Shown piece by piece: positions 1-11,000 of a DNA stretch of 64,000 nt. The first letter of the stretch is position 1. The number at the start of each line of letters is the position of its first letter. Position numbers and translations under genes: made by a program. A model generated the notes under the pieces. It had not been told where the DNA came from. It made no database searches and saw only the letters and a list, made by a program, of their open reading frames with translations. Origin of the DNA: Mrakia gelida. Lineage: Eukaryota; Basidiomycota; Tremellomycetes; Cystofilobasidiales; Mrakiaceae. The stretch covers positions 2,914,001 through 2,978,000 of the forward strand of contig BRON01000001.1 of NCBI GenBank assembly GCA_024345305.1, given 5' to 3'.

Positions 1-597
1 GGTGTGTATGCGAGTTGATGAGCTGGGACGAGAGAGTGAGCGAGGGAGCTGACCTTGGGACGAGAGGTGGGTTGAATGCTAGACATCATCGAAGGGGAGC
101 CTCCCTCCTGTCCTATCTTCCGTGCCCTCGAGCTGACCTAGCTTCATCTTGTGCACTACTTGCAGAGTTCCACGACGTCCTCCTCGAAGTTCACGGTTCG
201 TCCTTCGTTTATTCTCTCTTCGTTCCAGCTCTCTTCCGCTGACTCGCGATCGTTTTCCTTTCGTCGTGCTCGAACAGTCTGGTCCTCCCACCGAATCAGC
301 GCTCTCCGAAGCTCGCATCAACAGTCCATCTCGTCCTCGCTCAAGGAGATTCAGACCGAGGAGGCGAAGCAGGGTTCGTGTCAACCGAACCCTCGTTCGT
401 TTCTCCCTCGCGAGGGAGAGACGCGACTGACCTTCGTTCGTTTCGACCGTCCGGCATGGTGTTCGATTCGACTCGCGAACACAGAACAGAACCGAATCCG
501 ACTCTTCAACTTCATGGCTCAGATCCAGAGAGCTATTCAAGGGTTGCAGGGGATGCCAGCTCTGACGAACGGAGGAGGAGAGGGTGTCGGCGCTTGA
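1..597 (+). CDS. 3' end of an unidentified gene (partial)
   Basis: This is the C-terminal part of a gene that begins before the window. Three exons are visible: 166-195, 278-373 and 485-597. They are joined by introns with gttcgt donors and cag acceptors, and the phases agree (1, 1, 0). The joined frame reads EFHDVLLEVHVWSSHRI, then a helical Gln/Ser/Lys stretch (SSSLKEIQTEEAKQEQNRI), and ends in a glycine-rich tail (NGGGEGVGA) before a TGA at 595-597. The helical stretch could be a short coiled coil. No family was recognised. An exon upstream of base 166 is expected, because that exon starts at an acceptor. I trust the last two exons more than the first. Confidence 0.5.
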
Positions 598-1194
598 GAG
601 AACGGTTCGTCTCCTTCATTTTCAACTCGAGCTTCTCCTCCTCTCGAGCCATAGCTCTCGGTGCTGACCCTCTTCGGACACCCTCTGCGACTTCCCTCCC
701 AGATCTTCCATCTCGACGAACGCACGACGCACCTCCATTTCGACTCGATCTCAGCAGCTTCTCTCTTTCGCTTTCTCTCGCACTCGCCCTTTCAGCTTAC
801 TCTGCCTTCACGATCACGATTTTCATGTCTTTCCTCCTCCCTCACAGAACAGACGGATCGCAAGGTCAAGCTCGAGTCGACGCGTTCCGGTTCTTTCTTC
901 GTCGTTCGTCGTACTCGACGCGACGCTCGAGTTCTTAAAGAGAGATATCTTGCTTGGTATGTCTGCGCTAGTTTCGTAGATGCTGTGTACCCTAGAGCTA
1001 CCATACGATGTAAACAGAGCGAGCGAAAATCGAAAGAAAAGGAAAAGACGAGAGAGAGCAAAATCGATCGATGCAGCCTACCTTCTTCCCCATCTCCCCT
1101 TCCCGCCCACAGCCGGCTCGCCCCTTCTCTCGCATCTACTCTATGAAGCCACGTCCAGCTCTCCTCACCCTTCCTCGTTCCTCACACTCGCTCC
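598..1194. other. Intergenic, convergent 3' ends
   Basis: This stretch lies between the stop of the partial gene on + and the stop of gene B on -. It is pyrimidine-rich and holds no frame with convincing splice structure. It is probably two 3' UTRs. Confidence 0.5.
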
Positions 1195-2647
1195 TCACCA
1201 CTTCAACCACAACTCCGTCAACCTCGACGCGTCCTTCTCGCCTGCCCTCCACGCAACGAGCTCCCCTGCACCCGACACGAGCGAAACCGACTTAAGCTCA
1301 GGAGCGAGGCTTTCCGTCGATGAAGAGTCCTTTGGGAGGTTAACGAGCGACCGAGGAGTCGAGGGAGGAGTGACGAGCGAGGAAGTTCCGAACGACGAGG
1401 TCGAGTTGCTGGAGAAGAGCGGATACACCGACGTTGAGAGAGGCGTTCCCGAAGATTTGGAGGAGACAGCTCGGCTCGATCTTGACCCGATCCTCCTGAT
1501 CCTCTCGTCGAAGTCTCGGTCGCTCTTCTCCGTCGCGAGACGAGCGACCGTCGAGGCGGCGATCCTCTTCTCCTCCTTCCTCGAGACCTCTCGCTCGATT
1601 CGACCGTGGAGTTGGAGGAGTTTGGTTGCCTTGACGAGGAGGTGAGCGACGAAGGTGAATCCGTGGCTGGTGAAGAAGGAAGAGGAGGAGGCGACGGGAG
1701 AGAGGGACGCGTCGAGGTGGGCGAGGCTGAGACATCGAGCGAAGGAGTCGAGAGAGGCGTTGGTGAGCTTGAAGGAAGAGGGGGAGGAGATTCGACCGAT
1801 GAGATAGTGGGCGAGGATGAGGATTCGAGTACGTTGGTTGGAGAGAGGGCATGAAGTGGTGGTGAATCCGTTTCCGAGGGAGGTGACCGACGACGACGAG
1901 GAGTGTTGAGCTCGTTCGAACTTCTCCTTCAACCTCCTCGCGACCGATTCGACGAACTCCCAACTTTCCATCCCAGCCCTGACCTTCCTTTCCAACCCCA
2001 AAGCCATCCTCATGCTCTCGGGGAGACTCCCAGCACCCTTCAACTTCTCTCCCGTCGACCCGTCCGTCATCAAGCCGACCAACTTCTCCAACGCTTCCTC
2101 GACGAGCTGCTGTTTCTTCGCGAAGAGAGCGTCGGGGAGACCAAGAGCGAGGTGGAGGGCAAGGAGAGGAGGGAAGGATTTGAGGAAGGCGGCGTCGACG
2201 TCGAGGGTTCGTTGAGCTCGTTGTTGGTCCTCCTCCTTTCGCTCGAACGCGATCTCGTCCGCGAAGTTGGCGAGAGGGAAGGAGTGGGAGGGGGTTTCGG
2301 AGACGGCTTCTTGTTCTTGGTTGGAGGGGAGGATGGGGGAGAGGTCGAGGTTGGAGACGAGGGAGACGAACGAGGAGTAGGTGAGGGAGGAGTCGGTTTG
2401 AAGGAGTCGTGTGAGGGAGGCGAGAGCTGCGGGGAGGGAGAGGTTGGAGAGTCGAAGCTGAGAGAAACGCGAGCGTTGGAAGAGAGGTCAGCGACCACTG
2501 GGAGGCGATCCGGAAAGCGAGTCGAAGAGTGATACTCACTTTGAAGAGATCCTCGAAGGAAGTCAGCGAAACTTGAGGCTCGACGACGAGGAGTGCCGGA
2601 GACGAGGGAGTCGATTTGAGCGACCTGAGGGTAAACGGGAGGGCCAT
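1195..2647 (-). CDS. Gene B, left copy: lineage-specific protein of unknown function (456 aa)
   Basis: Two exons on the minus strand: 2540-2647 (36 codons, from an ATG) and 1195-2457 (421 codons with stop). The intron has a gtgagt donor, a ctgac branch point and a ctcag acceptor, and the phase is 0 on both sides. The protein starts MALPFTLRSLKSTPSS and is rich in Leu, Ser and Pro. It has a helical middle (ADEIAFERKEEDQQ; KKQQLVEEALEKLV) and a charged segment (GRIEREVSRKEEKRIAAS), with a Ser-rich tail. No signal peptide, membrane helix or known domain was recognised. A second copy lies at 59928-61288 on the plus strand with the same intron position but a frame break; this left copy has no frame break. 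Gene C lies upstream on the same strand, and the B-C pair is repeated as a unit on the right. Confidence 0.7.
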
Positions 2648-3561
2648 TTTCGAAGAGGAAGGGACTAGGGGAGTAGTAGAGTAGTCGAAGCTGGGAGATG
2701 AAGCTGTGGCACGAGGGAGGCGAAGAGGAAGGGTAGGTGCGGGAAGGGAGGGAGGGGAGGATGGTGGGTGTCGAGAGTCAAAACAGGCTCACGATATTCG
2801 CTCAGCTCGGGAGTTCGCTGCTGGCAGCGCAGCTGAGCTAGTCAGAAGCCTGGTCGAGAAAGAAACAAAGTGAGTGATCGTGCGAGCAGGAGGTTTTCGC
2901 TCGCGACAGGAGATCGATCTCGTACCTGACTCAGAGTCGACCACCAACGTTCGCTCGTCCTTCCGCAAACACACAACAACGGAAACTTTGTTGGCGATGT
3001 TGGGGCTGCTGAGAAGCAAGAAGAGAAGAGGGTCAGCTGATCCGACAGTCGAGGGTGGAGATGTATCGAGACGAGCGGATGAACGAACGAACGAGCGAAG
3101 GAACTCCGCCTTTCTTCCCTTCCTTCGAGCCCCTCCGTGGGGTTGAGGGTCGTGTGAGAGGAATGATTATTGCTGAGATCGACAGTTATACAATGAAGCG
3201 ACGGAAAGTGAACGCATCAGTCCTCGAACAGAAAGGAGAGAGATTCGGCAAGAACGAGCTTGACCGAGACGCGTCGAAGGGGAAACCAAACCAAACTCAC
3301 TCGCTCTCGTTCCCCAGATCAAACCCATCTCTTCTGGATCCACTGACGTGCAGAACTTGTGGACCTTCTTCGAGAAGGCAGGTCCGATCTTCTTCTGCTG
3401 AGCTTTCCCGTACTCTGCAACGGGCTGATTCGAAAACCGAACCAAAAGAACGCAACCAAGTCAGCTGCTGCTCTCACGCTCCCACGAAGAATTCCTGCAT
3501 CTCCTTCCCGAACCTCTCACCTCGCTACCCCAAATCTCGCGAAAGAAAGAGAAGAAACAAC
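2648..3561 (-). other. Spacer between B and C with a relic of the last exon of C
   Basis: At about 3310-3403 on the minus strand there is a stretch matching the last exon of the right-hand gene C: a cag acceptor, then codons reading PVAEYGKAQQKKIGPAFSKK. The frame no longer connects to the left gene C, which stops at 3562-3564. The rest of the spacer has no gene I can support and probably contains the promoter of B. Confidence 0.55.
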
Positions 3562-5005
3562 TCACAGAAAGCTACTGCAACGCCGCCCCTCCTCCTCCGC
3601 CTCCTGCTCATCGTACCTCTCCAACAGCTTCCTCAGGGACGCAAACTCGTTGGTGAGAGCTCTCGACTTGTCCTCGCTTCCTCGAGCGATCTTCAGATGC
3701 ATCAGACCGAAGGTGTCGAGGGAGTTGACTCCCTTGCGAGGGGCCTTCGTGTCGAAGGTGCGACGAACTTTGATGGGGGGTGGGGGAGGAGTGAGGGTGG
3801 AGTGGTTGAGGCGGCTGTGAGGAAGGGGGTTGGGAAGGAGGGAATAGGGGAGGGAGAGGGGGGAGGAGTGAGCTGGGGAGAGAGAGAGAGAGAGAGGCAA
3901 AAGGGGGAAGGGGGAAGGGGCGAGGGGATAAACGGACGAACGAGTGTCGTCGAACGGCGATGTGTCCGAAGGACGTCCAGAGGAACGAGGTGGTTTCTTC
4001 TACGGTTGAGACTAGTTGATCAAGGAAAGATGTAAAGGAGGTGGGTGGGGGGAGACGTGCGTGATCAGCTGAGGGATCTCCTGAACGCGACGAGACGAGA
4101 TGAAGTGAGCTCGAAGAACGAAGAAACGAAGCGAGCTCACCATCATGAACGAAACACCCTCCTTTCAGCACGAGATCCCCCACGACCTTCTCTCTCCACT
4201 TCCTATCCTCCCTATCCTTCCCCTCCCAGCAGCTCCAACCCAGAACGACGCAGATGATCCTCCCCTTCGTCGTCTCGTCCACCACCTCCCCGTTCGCCAA
4301 CTGACCCTTCCCTACGTCCGTGAACTCCCTCACTCGTTCTACCATCTCGACGAAACCCGCTCCCTCCTTCTTCCCCTCGACGAGATTCCTCATCTCCTGT
4401 TCCTCGAGGACTAGGAGCGTCGTCGCTTGAAGAGTGTCCGTCTCTCCCTCCTCTCGATCCTCGACCCAGATTCGCTTGACGTGGTCGTAGATGGCGTTCG
4501 TTCGACGAGTGAACGTGAACAGTCCAGAGATGGAGGAGTTGAGGTGAGGAGGGAGCTTGAGGAGTTGGAGAGGGAAGCGAGAGCAGTAAGGTTCGAGGGA
4601 GGTTTGGAGAGAGGGGAGAATCGAGGAGGAGGAGGTCGATGAGGTTGAAGGTGGGGAGGGAAGGTGGCAAGCGACCTTGATCTCGGAGAGGTAAGAGTAT
4701 CGTTGGAAACGGAGTTCCTTAGTAAGGTTGAGTTTGGAGTGAGTGACCTTCGATTGGATCCGTGCGAGACGAGCGGCGGCGAGCGAGGGCTGCAGGGGAA
4801 GAGGGAGAGGAAGGGAGGAGGAGAGAGGTGAGCTCAATGAGTTTCGTTTTGACCAAGAAGAAAGGGAGCAGCTCGAGCTCACCTTGGAAGTCCTTTCCGA
4901 AGAAGCTGAAGAGGTCCTCTTGGTGGTCAACTTCAGCGGGGCTGAGAGCTTGGGTGCTTGACGGGGGAGGGAGGAGATGTCGAAGAGGGAGGAGGAGGTG
5001 AGCTA
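3562..5005 (-). pseudogene. Gene C, left copy: damaged paralog of the 57457-59231 gene
   Basis: Four exons align with the right copy in the same order and phases: about 4883-5002, 4141-4789, 3942-4011 and 3562-3814. The core (FTFTRRTNAIYDHVKRIW; SFLWTSFGHIAVRR; KGVNSLDTFGLMH) is well preserved. Both ends differ. At the 5' end the frame runs back into a TAG at 5003-5005 and no ATG equivalent to that of the right copy, nor its mitochondrial-type leader, is present. The only rescue I see is a bare ATG exon near 5076 spliced into the tag acceptor, which is weak. At the 3' end a length change of 5 nt relative to the right copy shifts the frame, giving RRCSSFL and a TGA (3562-3564) that overlaps the gtgagt donor, so the last 35 residues are lost. 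It could still make a shortened protein. Function unknown. Confidence 0.6.
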
Positions 5006-6106
5006 TCGAGAGGGAGGAAGCCCTCTCTCTTGAGCTTGTTCAGTCTCAAAACGCGTTCAGAAGCCTCAGCGGCACCATCGATAGCAGATCACGACCAAGA
5101 GTCGCTGCAAAGGGAAGGATGGGAGGATGGGGAGGGGGAAGAGAGGATGGCCGTTGCGAGCTCGCTACGAGCCGAGCTCATCGTTCTCTTTCTAGTCGGG
5201 CTGCGGTGGTCGTAGTCTCCTAAAGGTTTTCGATCATCATCAAAGAGATTACTACCACCTCGGTCGGTGTAAAGAAGAAGGTCTACGAGTTGGTCCATCG
5301 ATGTGAAGGGAGTCATGAGAGGAAATGGAACAGCTCGGAGCTCTTCCTCTGACCTTCCTCGCCCCTTTTTTGTGCATGTCTCGCCCTTGTTGAGACTTCT
5401 GGATGGCGACTCATGATTCTCACAGCCCTCCTTGATCAGCAACGAGAAGCGGAAGAAAATAAGGTCGGGAAGGTCGACTCGCGACGCGTCTCGTCGAGCG
5501 TTCATGCGCAAAGCCAACCTTATTTCTCGCCATTCCTCCGCTCTCGGCTCTCGTCCGCTTTCGCGCACGATGTCAGCTCCATTCAAATCTGCCATCCATC
5601 TTATCTCGTCCGAGAAAACGGCGCGAGTCGAAAGAATCGAGCCGGCATCCGTGCCAGCACTCGATTCTTCCCACCCCAAAGCTGCCTTTCCTCTCGGAGG
5701 GCACCCTAGAATAGGCAGGACTCCGCTTTGTACTACACTCAGCTCTCGTGAAGTTTTGGGGCCTGAACCAGCACGCCAGTCGAGAAGAAGGAGAGAGCTC
5801 TTGTTTTCGACGCGCCTTGATCTTTTCAGGCTGATCAGGCCTTCGCGAGCTGGCTCGAAAGCTTTCCAAGACGCCCCCCCCCCCCCAACTTGGGATCGGG
5901 ATCTGTAAAGTCTGGCATCATCGGATTTCGAACTTCAGCCTCCTCCTCGAGGCGGGACCGACTCGGCGCGCGACCGAATCGGAGAGGAAGTCAGTGGCCG
6001 TGTTTTCGTCTTTGCTCCTCTGACCATCACCATCGCTCCCCCACCTCTCCTTTTCTCTCCCAAACCCAGACCATCAAGAGCAGCCCATCTTCTTCGTCTC
6101 CTCGAA
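5006..6106. other. 1.1 kb spacer between left C and the bZIP gene
   Basis: This is the divergent upstream region of left gene C (-) and the bZIP gene (+). It holds a run of 13 C at 5874-5886. Several open frames exist on the minus strand (for example 5089-5679) but none shows splice structure, domains or homology to anything else here. I see no supported gene. Confidence 0.45.
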
Positions 6107-7266
6107 ATGAACTCAGCATCTCCCTTCCCCACCTTCTTCTCTGATCCTCTTCTCCCACCTCTCTCCGGAGGACCCTCGGAGGAGTTCATCGACTTCTTCC
6201 CCACCGCTTCCTCTTCCTCTTCCTCCTTCGCCATCGACCCCAACGGACTCGTCTCGCATCAGAAACCCTCGTGGGAGGATCAGAAGTGGACTGATCAACC
6301 AAACTGGAGCTACTGTGAGCACCTTTTCCCTCCATCTCATCGACCTTCCTTCGTCTCCTTCGGCTCCCTCGGCGGGTCCGAATGACCTTCACACGCAAGC
6401 TGACCTTATCTTTTGCCCCTCTCGTTCTTGTCAAGCCTTCGCTCCTACGTTCTTCGATCCCACCTACGACTTCAATCCTCCTCAACCTCCTTACTCAGCC
6501 CTCGACCTCTCCTCAGGATGCACCTCCCCCTCCTCCTCTCGATCGTCCTCTTCGTTCGACGCGTCGCTCATCACGCCCATCTCCTCCTCCTTCCCTCTCT
6601 TCCCTTCCCAAACCCTCGACCTCTACGACAACTACCATTCCCCTACCCCTAAATCACCTCAAATCCACACCCCAACCTCGACAGTCATCAGCACCTCGAG
6701 TCGAGGGAGGAAACGCGTCGCTCCCGCTTCGTTCGCCGAGGACGAGGAGGACCCCTCTCCTCCGTCTACAAGGAAGTTGAGGAGCAAGGGCAAGAACGTC
6801 AAGGAGAGGGACGAGGAAGAGGATGAAGGATCGGACTTCGATGGCTCAGAGGAGGGTGGGGGAAGTCAAGCTAGTCGAGGTGGAGGGAGGAGGAAAGGAG
6901 CGAAGAGTACCGTCGACAAAAAGGAGAGGAGGAAGGCTACCAATCGAGCTTGTTCGTCTCCTTCTTCCCTTCTCTTGGCCCTCCAGACTTCGAGACTGAC
7001 TCGAGGCTTGCTCTTCGTTGTCCTCTGCAGCCGCCAAAGCCTTCCGAGCTCGACGAAAGAACCTCCTCAACGACATCCAGACGCAGATTTCGGAACGAGG
7101 TGAGTTCGAGTTCGCGTTTGTCTTTCCTTCTTTCCTCCTCGTTTCGTCTCTGACCTCTGTCTTCGTTTTTTCGACTTCTGCAGACGCCGAAATCCGAGAC
7201 CTCCAGTTCCTCATCACTCGACTCAGAGACGAGAAGGAGAAGATCCTCGCGTCGAAGCAGGCTTGA
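6107..7266 (+). CDS. bZIP transcription factor (291 aa)
   Basis: Four exons: 6107-6314, 6436-6951, 7031-7099 and 7184-7266. All have GT-AG borders and consistent phases, giving 291 residues. The first 200 residues are Ser/Pro-rich and acidic, as in activation regions. An acidic patch (KERDEEEDEGSDFDGSEEG) precedes the DNA-binding domain near the C-terminus. The basic region reads KKERRKATNRASAKAFRARR and contains the bZIP signature N-x7-R; the hallmark codons sit on both sides of intron 2. The zipper follows (ISERDAEIRDLQFLITRL) and the protein ends soon after it. The family binds DNA as dimers in the nucleus. The basic region does not let me assign a subfamily such as Yap, Gcn4 or Hac1. It stands between the B/C block and the F-box genes, and no second copy exists in the right arm. 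Confidence 0.85.
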
Positions 7267-7892
7267 TCGACGCGTCTCGGTTCTGCTTCCTCCATCCCCT
7301 CCCTTTCTTCGTTCTTCTCCACCTCGCTCCCCTTTTGGGCCTATGTCTCCCCCTTTCTTGCTTCTCCTCATGTAGTCCTACTCTCATTTCACGCCTTCAA
7401 CGCCCCTCTTCACGTTCGCCTTCGTTTCTTTCGTTTCTCACGTCGCGGTCGACGAGTTCTCCTCGATTGTTCTGCTTCTTCGACACCCTCTGCCTGTTAC
7501 CTTGACCATCGTTGTGTCCTTCAGCTAATGTTCGACTAGTCTCAGCGTTGTGTTTTTCCCTCGTCGTCCTATCGTTTCGATCCATGCCTCCTTTGTTCGT
7601 TCGCTCGTCTCGACGCGTCTCCCGTTTCGTATCGGTCTGTCTCTCTCTCCCAGGAGTCAGAGGAGAGGAGGGATGGTTTGAGGGAAACCGGGAAGGGGTG
7701 TGATACATATGCGGGAGTTGTGCTAAGATCCGATATCGAAAGAGGGAGAGAGGGAGAAGAGGGAGCGAGGTTCGACGCGACGAGTCGACTCCGGGCGTCT
7801 TGCGAAACGAACGGGAGAGAGAGAGAGGAGGAGGATCGTCAGATGTTGGAAGGATAAGAGTGAGGTTCAAACGTAGATGTAACTAACCTTTC
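7267..7892. other. Convergent intergenic region
   Basis: Lies between the stop of the bZIP gene (+) and the stop of the F-box-like gene (-). It is C/T-rich in the first half and G/A-rich in the second, fitting 3' UTRs of opposite genes. It carries two GACGCGTC copies, near 7270 and 7612. No gene seen. Confidence 0.5.
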
Positions 7893-9104
7893 TCAGCTCT
7901 CCTCTACGTCCTCGATCAACCTCATCCCCTCTTCAAACTCAACCTCCCTCCCGTCCTCCTCGATCCACGCCCAATCCTTCCCCTTCACCACCTCCAGCAT
8001 AGCCGCCTCCAGTTCCTCGTCGTCCTCCAACTCCAGCATGTCATAAACTCGACCCTGTTGTTCCGCTTCGGAAACGATTTCGGTCCAGAACAGACGACGC
8101 ACGACGGGGTCCGAGGGAAACGAGACGAAGCGAACGTTGTTGGCCATGTACTCGAACTCTTCGAAGGTGCCGAGAGGGCGGAGAAGTGGCTGGGGGAGGC
8201 GTGGTAGGGGGTAATCTGTGGAAGGGGTGGTATCGGGGTCGTCGTTGTTGTCGAAGGAGGTGGGGTGAGGGTAGACGAGGTGTATCCGGGTCTCTTCCTC
8301 CCAAAACGAAGTACTGTCCAGGTCCCAATCCCTCGTTCGACCCCTCAGATCCACCCAGATATCCTTCGGCTTCAGCGTCCCCCATAGCCGAACCTGCGCC
8401 GCCGAACTCTCCCTCTCCAACGCTGTACGCACAACCTCCTCCAGGTTCCTCAACCCTCCGGCCATCGCTCCCTCCCCGTCGAACGGACCACGCTGCACTG
8501 GGGAATCCGCCGAAGGATCCTTGACCTCCTTCCGGTAGAACCCTAGATGACGTTCCTCGAGCTGGCGGAGAAGAGGAGCTGGCCAAGGGAGGGGGGAGGG
8601 GAGGGAGGGGAAAAGGACGATCCTGTCGAGGTGAGGGAAGACGGAAGGGTGGAAGTCATATGCGGCTTGAAGGGTGATCAAGGCAGGGGAGGGTTGTTTC
8701 TCTTGAAAGCGATGCGACTAGTCGTCCCTGCTGTCCTCGTATCGGTCTGGTATGAGCGAGAGTCCATCGGGCTCGAGAGCCAGGGGGAGAGGAACGTCGG
8801 GAAGGAAGGGAAGTTCACGGACCCAACTCCTCCTCGTCCTTGCCTCCTCCGATTCGTTTTGGAGTAGGCCAGATCCTTCTTGAAAGAGGATCTGCCAGTG
8901 ATGAGGTTGGGTAAGGCTGATGGAGGTGAAGAGGGAGGGGAGGACGAGATGACGGAAGTCCGTTGAAACGAGGAGGAGGGAGGTCGAGCCTCGAGTTGGA
9001 GTGATGAGAGCGAAGTTTTCCTCGGGAGTGTGAAGAAGCTCGTCTCGTTTGAAGTAGTAGTAGATGATCCGTTCGAGGATTTCGGTAGGGAAGGGTTTGA
9101 CCAT
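7893..9104 (-). pseudogene. F-box-like gene interrupted by one in-frame TAG
   Basis: One frame runs from an ATG at 9104 to a stop at 7893 (404 codons) and is broken only by a TAG at 8718-8720 (codon 129). The N-terminus (FPTEILERIIYYYFKRDELL, then STSLLLVSTDFRHLVLPSLF) resembles an F-box: a Pro-Glu-Ile-Leu helix followed by a hydrophobic helix ending in a Leu/Phe core. F-box proteins are SCF ubiquitin-ligase adaptors. After the TAG the frame continues with sequence resembling the same region of the paralogs (AAYDFHPSVFPHLDRIVLF against FPHLNPLQVEF at 51.4 kb). I see no ctgac branch point or convincing splice pair that would remove the stop. The likely readings are a pseudogene, readthrough or a base error. 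Confidence 0.6.
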
Positions 9105-9483
9105 GGCGAAGAGGCAAAGGGAACGGGAGGAAAGAGTGTGCTGGCAGTTGGAGGAAGACGAAAAGAAGGGAGGCCCAGTGAGCTCTCGTTGTTCGCAGCA
9201 CGGTGACTCACCTCGTCTGACATCAGCAACACGCCCTTATTTTCTTGAACTGAAGTCGCTGATACGAAGGTCAAGGTCATGTCATCAGCGCTCGAAGAAG
9301 CGAAGATACGAGGTGGAACAGAGCGAGAGAGGGCGAGAGAGGACATGAGCTCTCGCGACGCTTCGTCCTCGTCCTTCGCTCGCTGATGCAAAGATCGAAA
9401 GTAAGGCGAAAGTCAGCCTAGACGTCTTGTAGGAGCAGTAGTATATGGCCCGCGCAGATGAGTAACCAAGGGCCGAACTCACC
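9105..9483. other. Spacer between two F-box-like genes
   Basis: This is upstream of the 7893-9104 gene and downstream of the 9484-10501 gene. No supported coding sequence. It should hold the promoter of the former. Confidence 0.4.
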
Positions 9484-10501
9484 TCAAGCGTCCTCCTCGA
9501 GCTCGACGACGAACCTCCCTCTCCATTTCGCTTCGACCGTTTCAACCATCGCCATCTCCGTCTTGATCCTCATCTCCTCCGTCTGAACCACGAAGACCAT
9601 CGACCCTTCCTTCATCCTTTCTAAGGTGAAGAGCATCGATCTCCAGCCGCTTTGGGCTTTTCGAAGAAACCACGACGCGTTTGGGCACTCAAAGTCGAAG
9701 AGTGATGCGAGATGGAGTCGAACGACTCGACGACGGTCAAGGGAGGGATTCGGCATGGAAGCGAGGAAGTAGGTGAGTCCCTCGCAGCGATACGTAATGG
9801 TTCCCTTGAAAACGATCTCTTCCAGTCGCGAGAAGTTGGTGAGGAGCGGTGGGGTCGACGAGCGGGAAGGTGGCCGTCATTCGATATCCTCGAACGTCGT
9901 ACTCGAGACGGATCGGGTTGAGGTGTGGGAGAAGATGTCGGCGGAGGAGTGTGAGAATGGAGGTGTATAGCCATTTGCAGGAGAGGACGAGGCTGCTGAT
10001 GGGGAGGCAGACCGACGCTCCGAGTCTCGAAGTCGACACGACGAGCGTGCGAGGGACGGCGCTGAGGGAGGTGAAATCGAAGAGGAGGGTTTTGAGAGGG
10101 GAGAGGTCGAGGAACTTGTTGACTCGGGAGGTAGAGGAGGTCTGAGAGATAGGATCCGGCGGGGGAGAGAGTGGTCAGAATCGGCCAAAGGGAAGAAAGA
10201 GGGAAGGAGAGTCGAGCTCACGCAGGCTGAACATCTCGTGCAGAACAGCTTTTCCAACTGTTCGATAGACGTGATGAAGATCTCCTTGTAAAGCAAGTGC
10301 GATGTAGAATCCAAGAAGTCCATCGAGACTGCTCCTAGAGCTGCGAGGGTGGAGCAATCGCACTGGTGGAAGATGTGAAGTAGGATCTCCCAAAGGAAGG
10401 GCTTCTCGAAGGGGACGACGAGCTGAGAAGCGACAAAGAAAGCTGGGATCAGGACCGGTGATGCATGCATTGATTGAAGTGCTGGTCCTGACCTCTGGCA
10501 T
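9484..10501 (-). pseudogene. F-box-like gene with an internal frameshift
   Basis: Exons on minus: 10493-10501 (ATGCCAGAG), 10222-10422 and 9484-10141. The first two introns have good borders. Exon 2 carries the F-box-like segment (FLWEILLHIFHQCD, then LAALGAVSMDFLDSTSHLLY), close to the intact paralog at 50958-51940. In the last exon the frame reads well to about 9855 (RRHLLPHLNPIRLEYD and on), and the C-terminal match resumes one frame over (FSRLEEIVFKGTITY ... FVVELEEDA). Its length is 3n+1, so one extra base (or two missing) breaks it; read as is, it ends at about 9737. An alternative is an 80-nt intron using gttcga inside this region, but that would remove residues conserved in the paralog. 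Probably decaying. Confidence 0.55.
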
Positions 10502-11000
10502 GGTGAGGATGGAAGGGGGAAGAGCTGCGAAGAAGGAAAGGGGTGGAGGGAAGGAGGAGGTGAGCTTCGACGTTTCGACGACTTCCCTTCTGCTCCTCCG
10601 TTCGATAAGAAAGAATAACAGCAGACTCACTCGTGCAAGGTCCGAGCTGACGAGAATCTTGTTGAGAGCGATATGTCGGAAGAAGGGAAGGTTTTCGGCG
10701 GTCGGGAGGTCAACGAGACGAGCTGTCTGGTCCTCCCTTTTCGGCGAAGCTCGCCCTCGCTTCGTTTGCCTCTCAACGGTCAGAGTCACCTCTTTTCTTC
10801 TCGATTTTGTTCGATCTATACACTCGGAAAGGTGCTTTACAAGCTCTACCTGAACCGAGGTGATTCTCGATCGCAGGCAGGAAGGGGACGAGAATGGGAA
10901 GGGGACGAGCCCGAGCTCACCAACTTCTCTCCTCCTTCCTTCCCTTCTTCAGACCTTCAGATCCTCCTTCACTCCCACAATTTGCAGAGATTCTCGTCAA
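10502..11000. other. Spacer upstream of the frameshifted F-box-like gene
   Basis: On minus, a frame reading LVDLPTAENLPFFRHIALNK (about 10,650-10,720), followed by a gtgagt donor, could be an upstream exon of the 9484-10501 gene or part of another relic. It cannot be tied to a start. Nothing else seen. Confidence 0.3.

Noticed and set aside
79..540. Long minus-strand frame rich in Arg and Glu
   Set aside because: It overlaps the plus-strand exons, which have consistent splice phases; the Arg/Glu bias is the mirror of Ser/Leu-rich coding or pyrimidine-rich introns.
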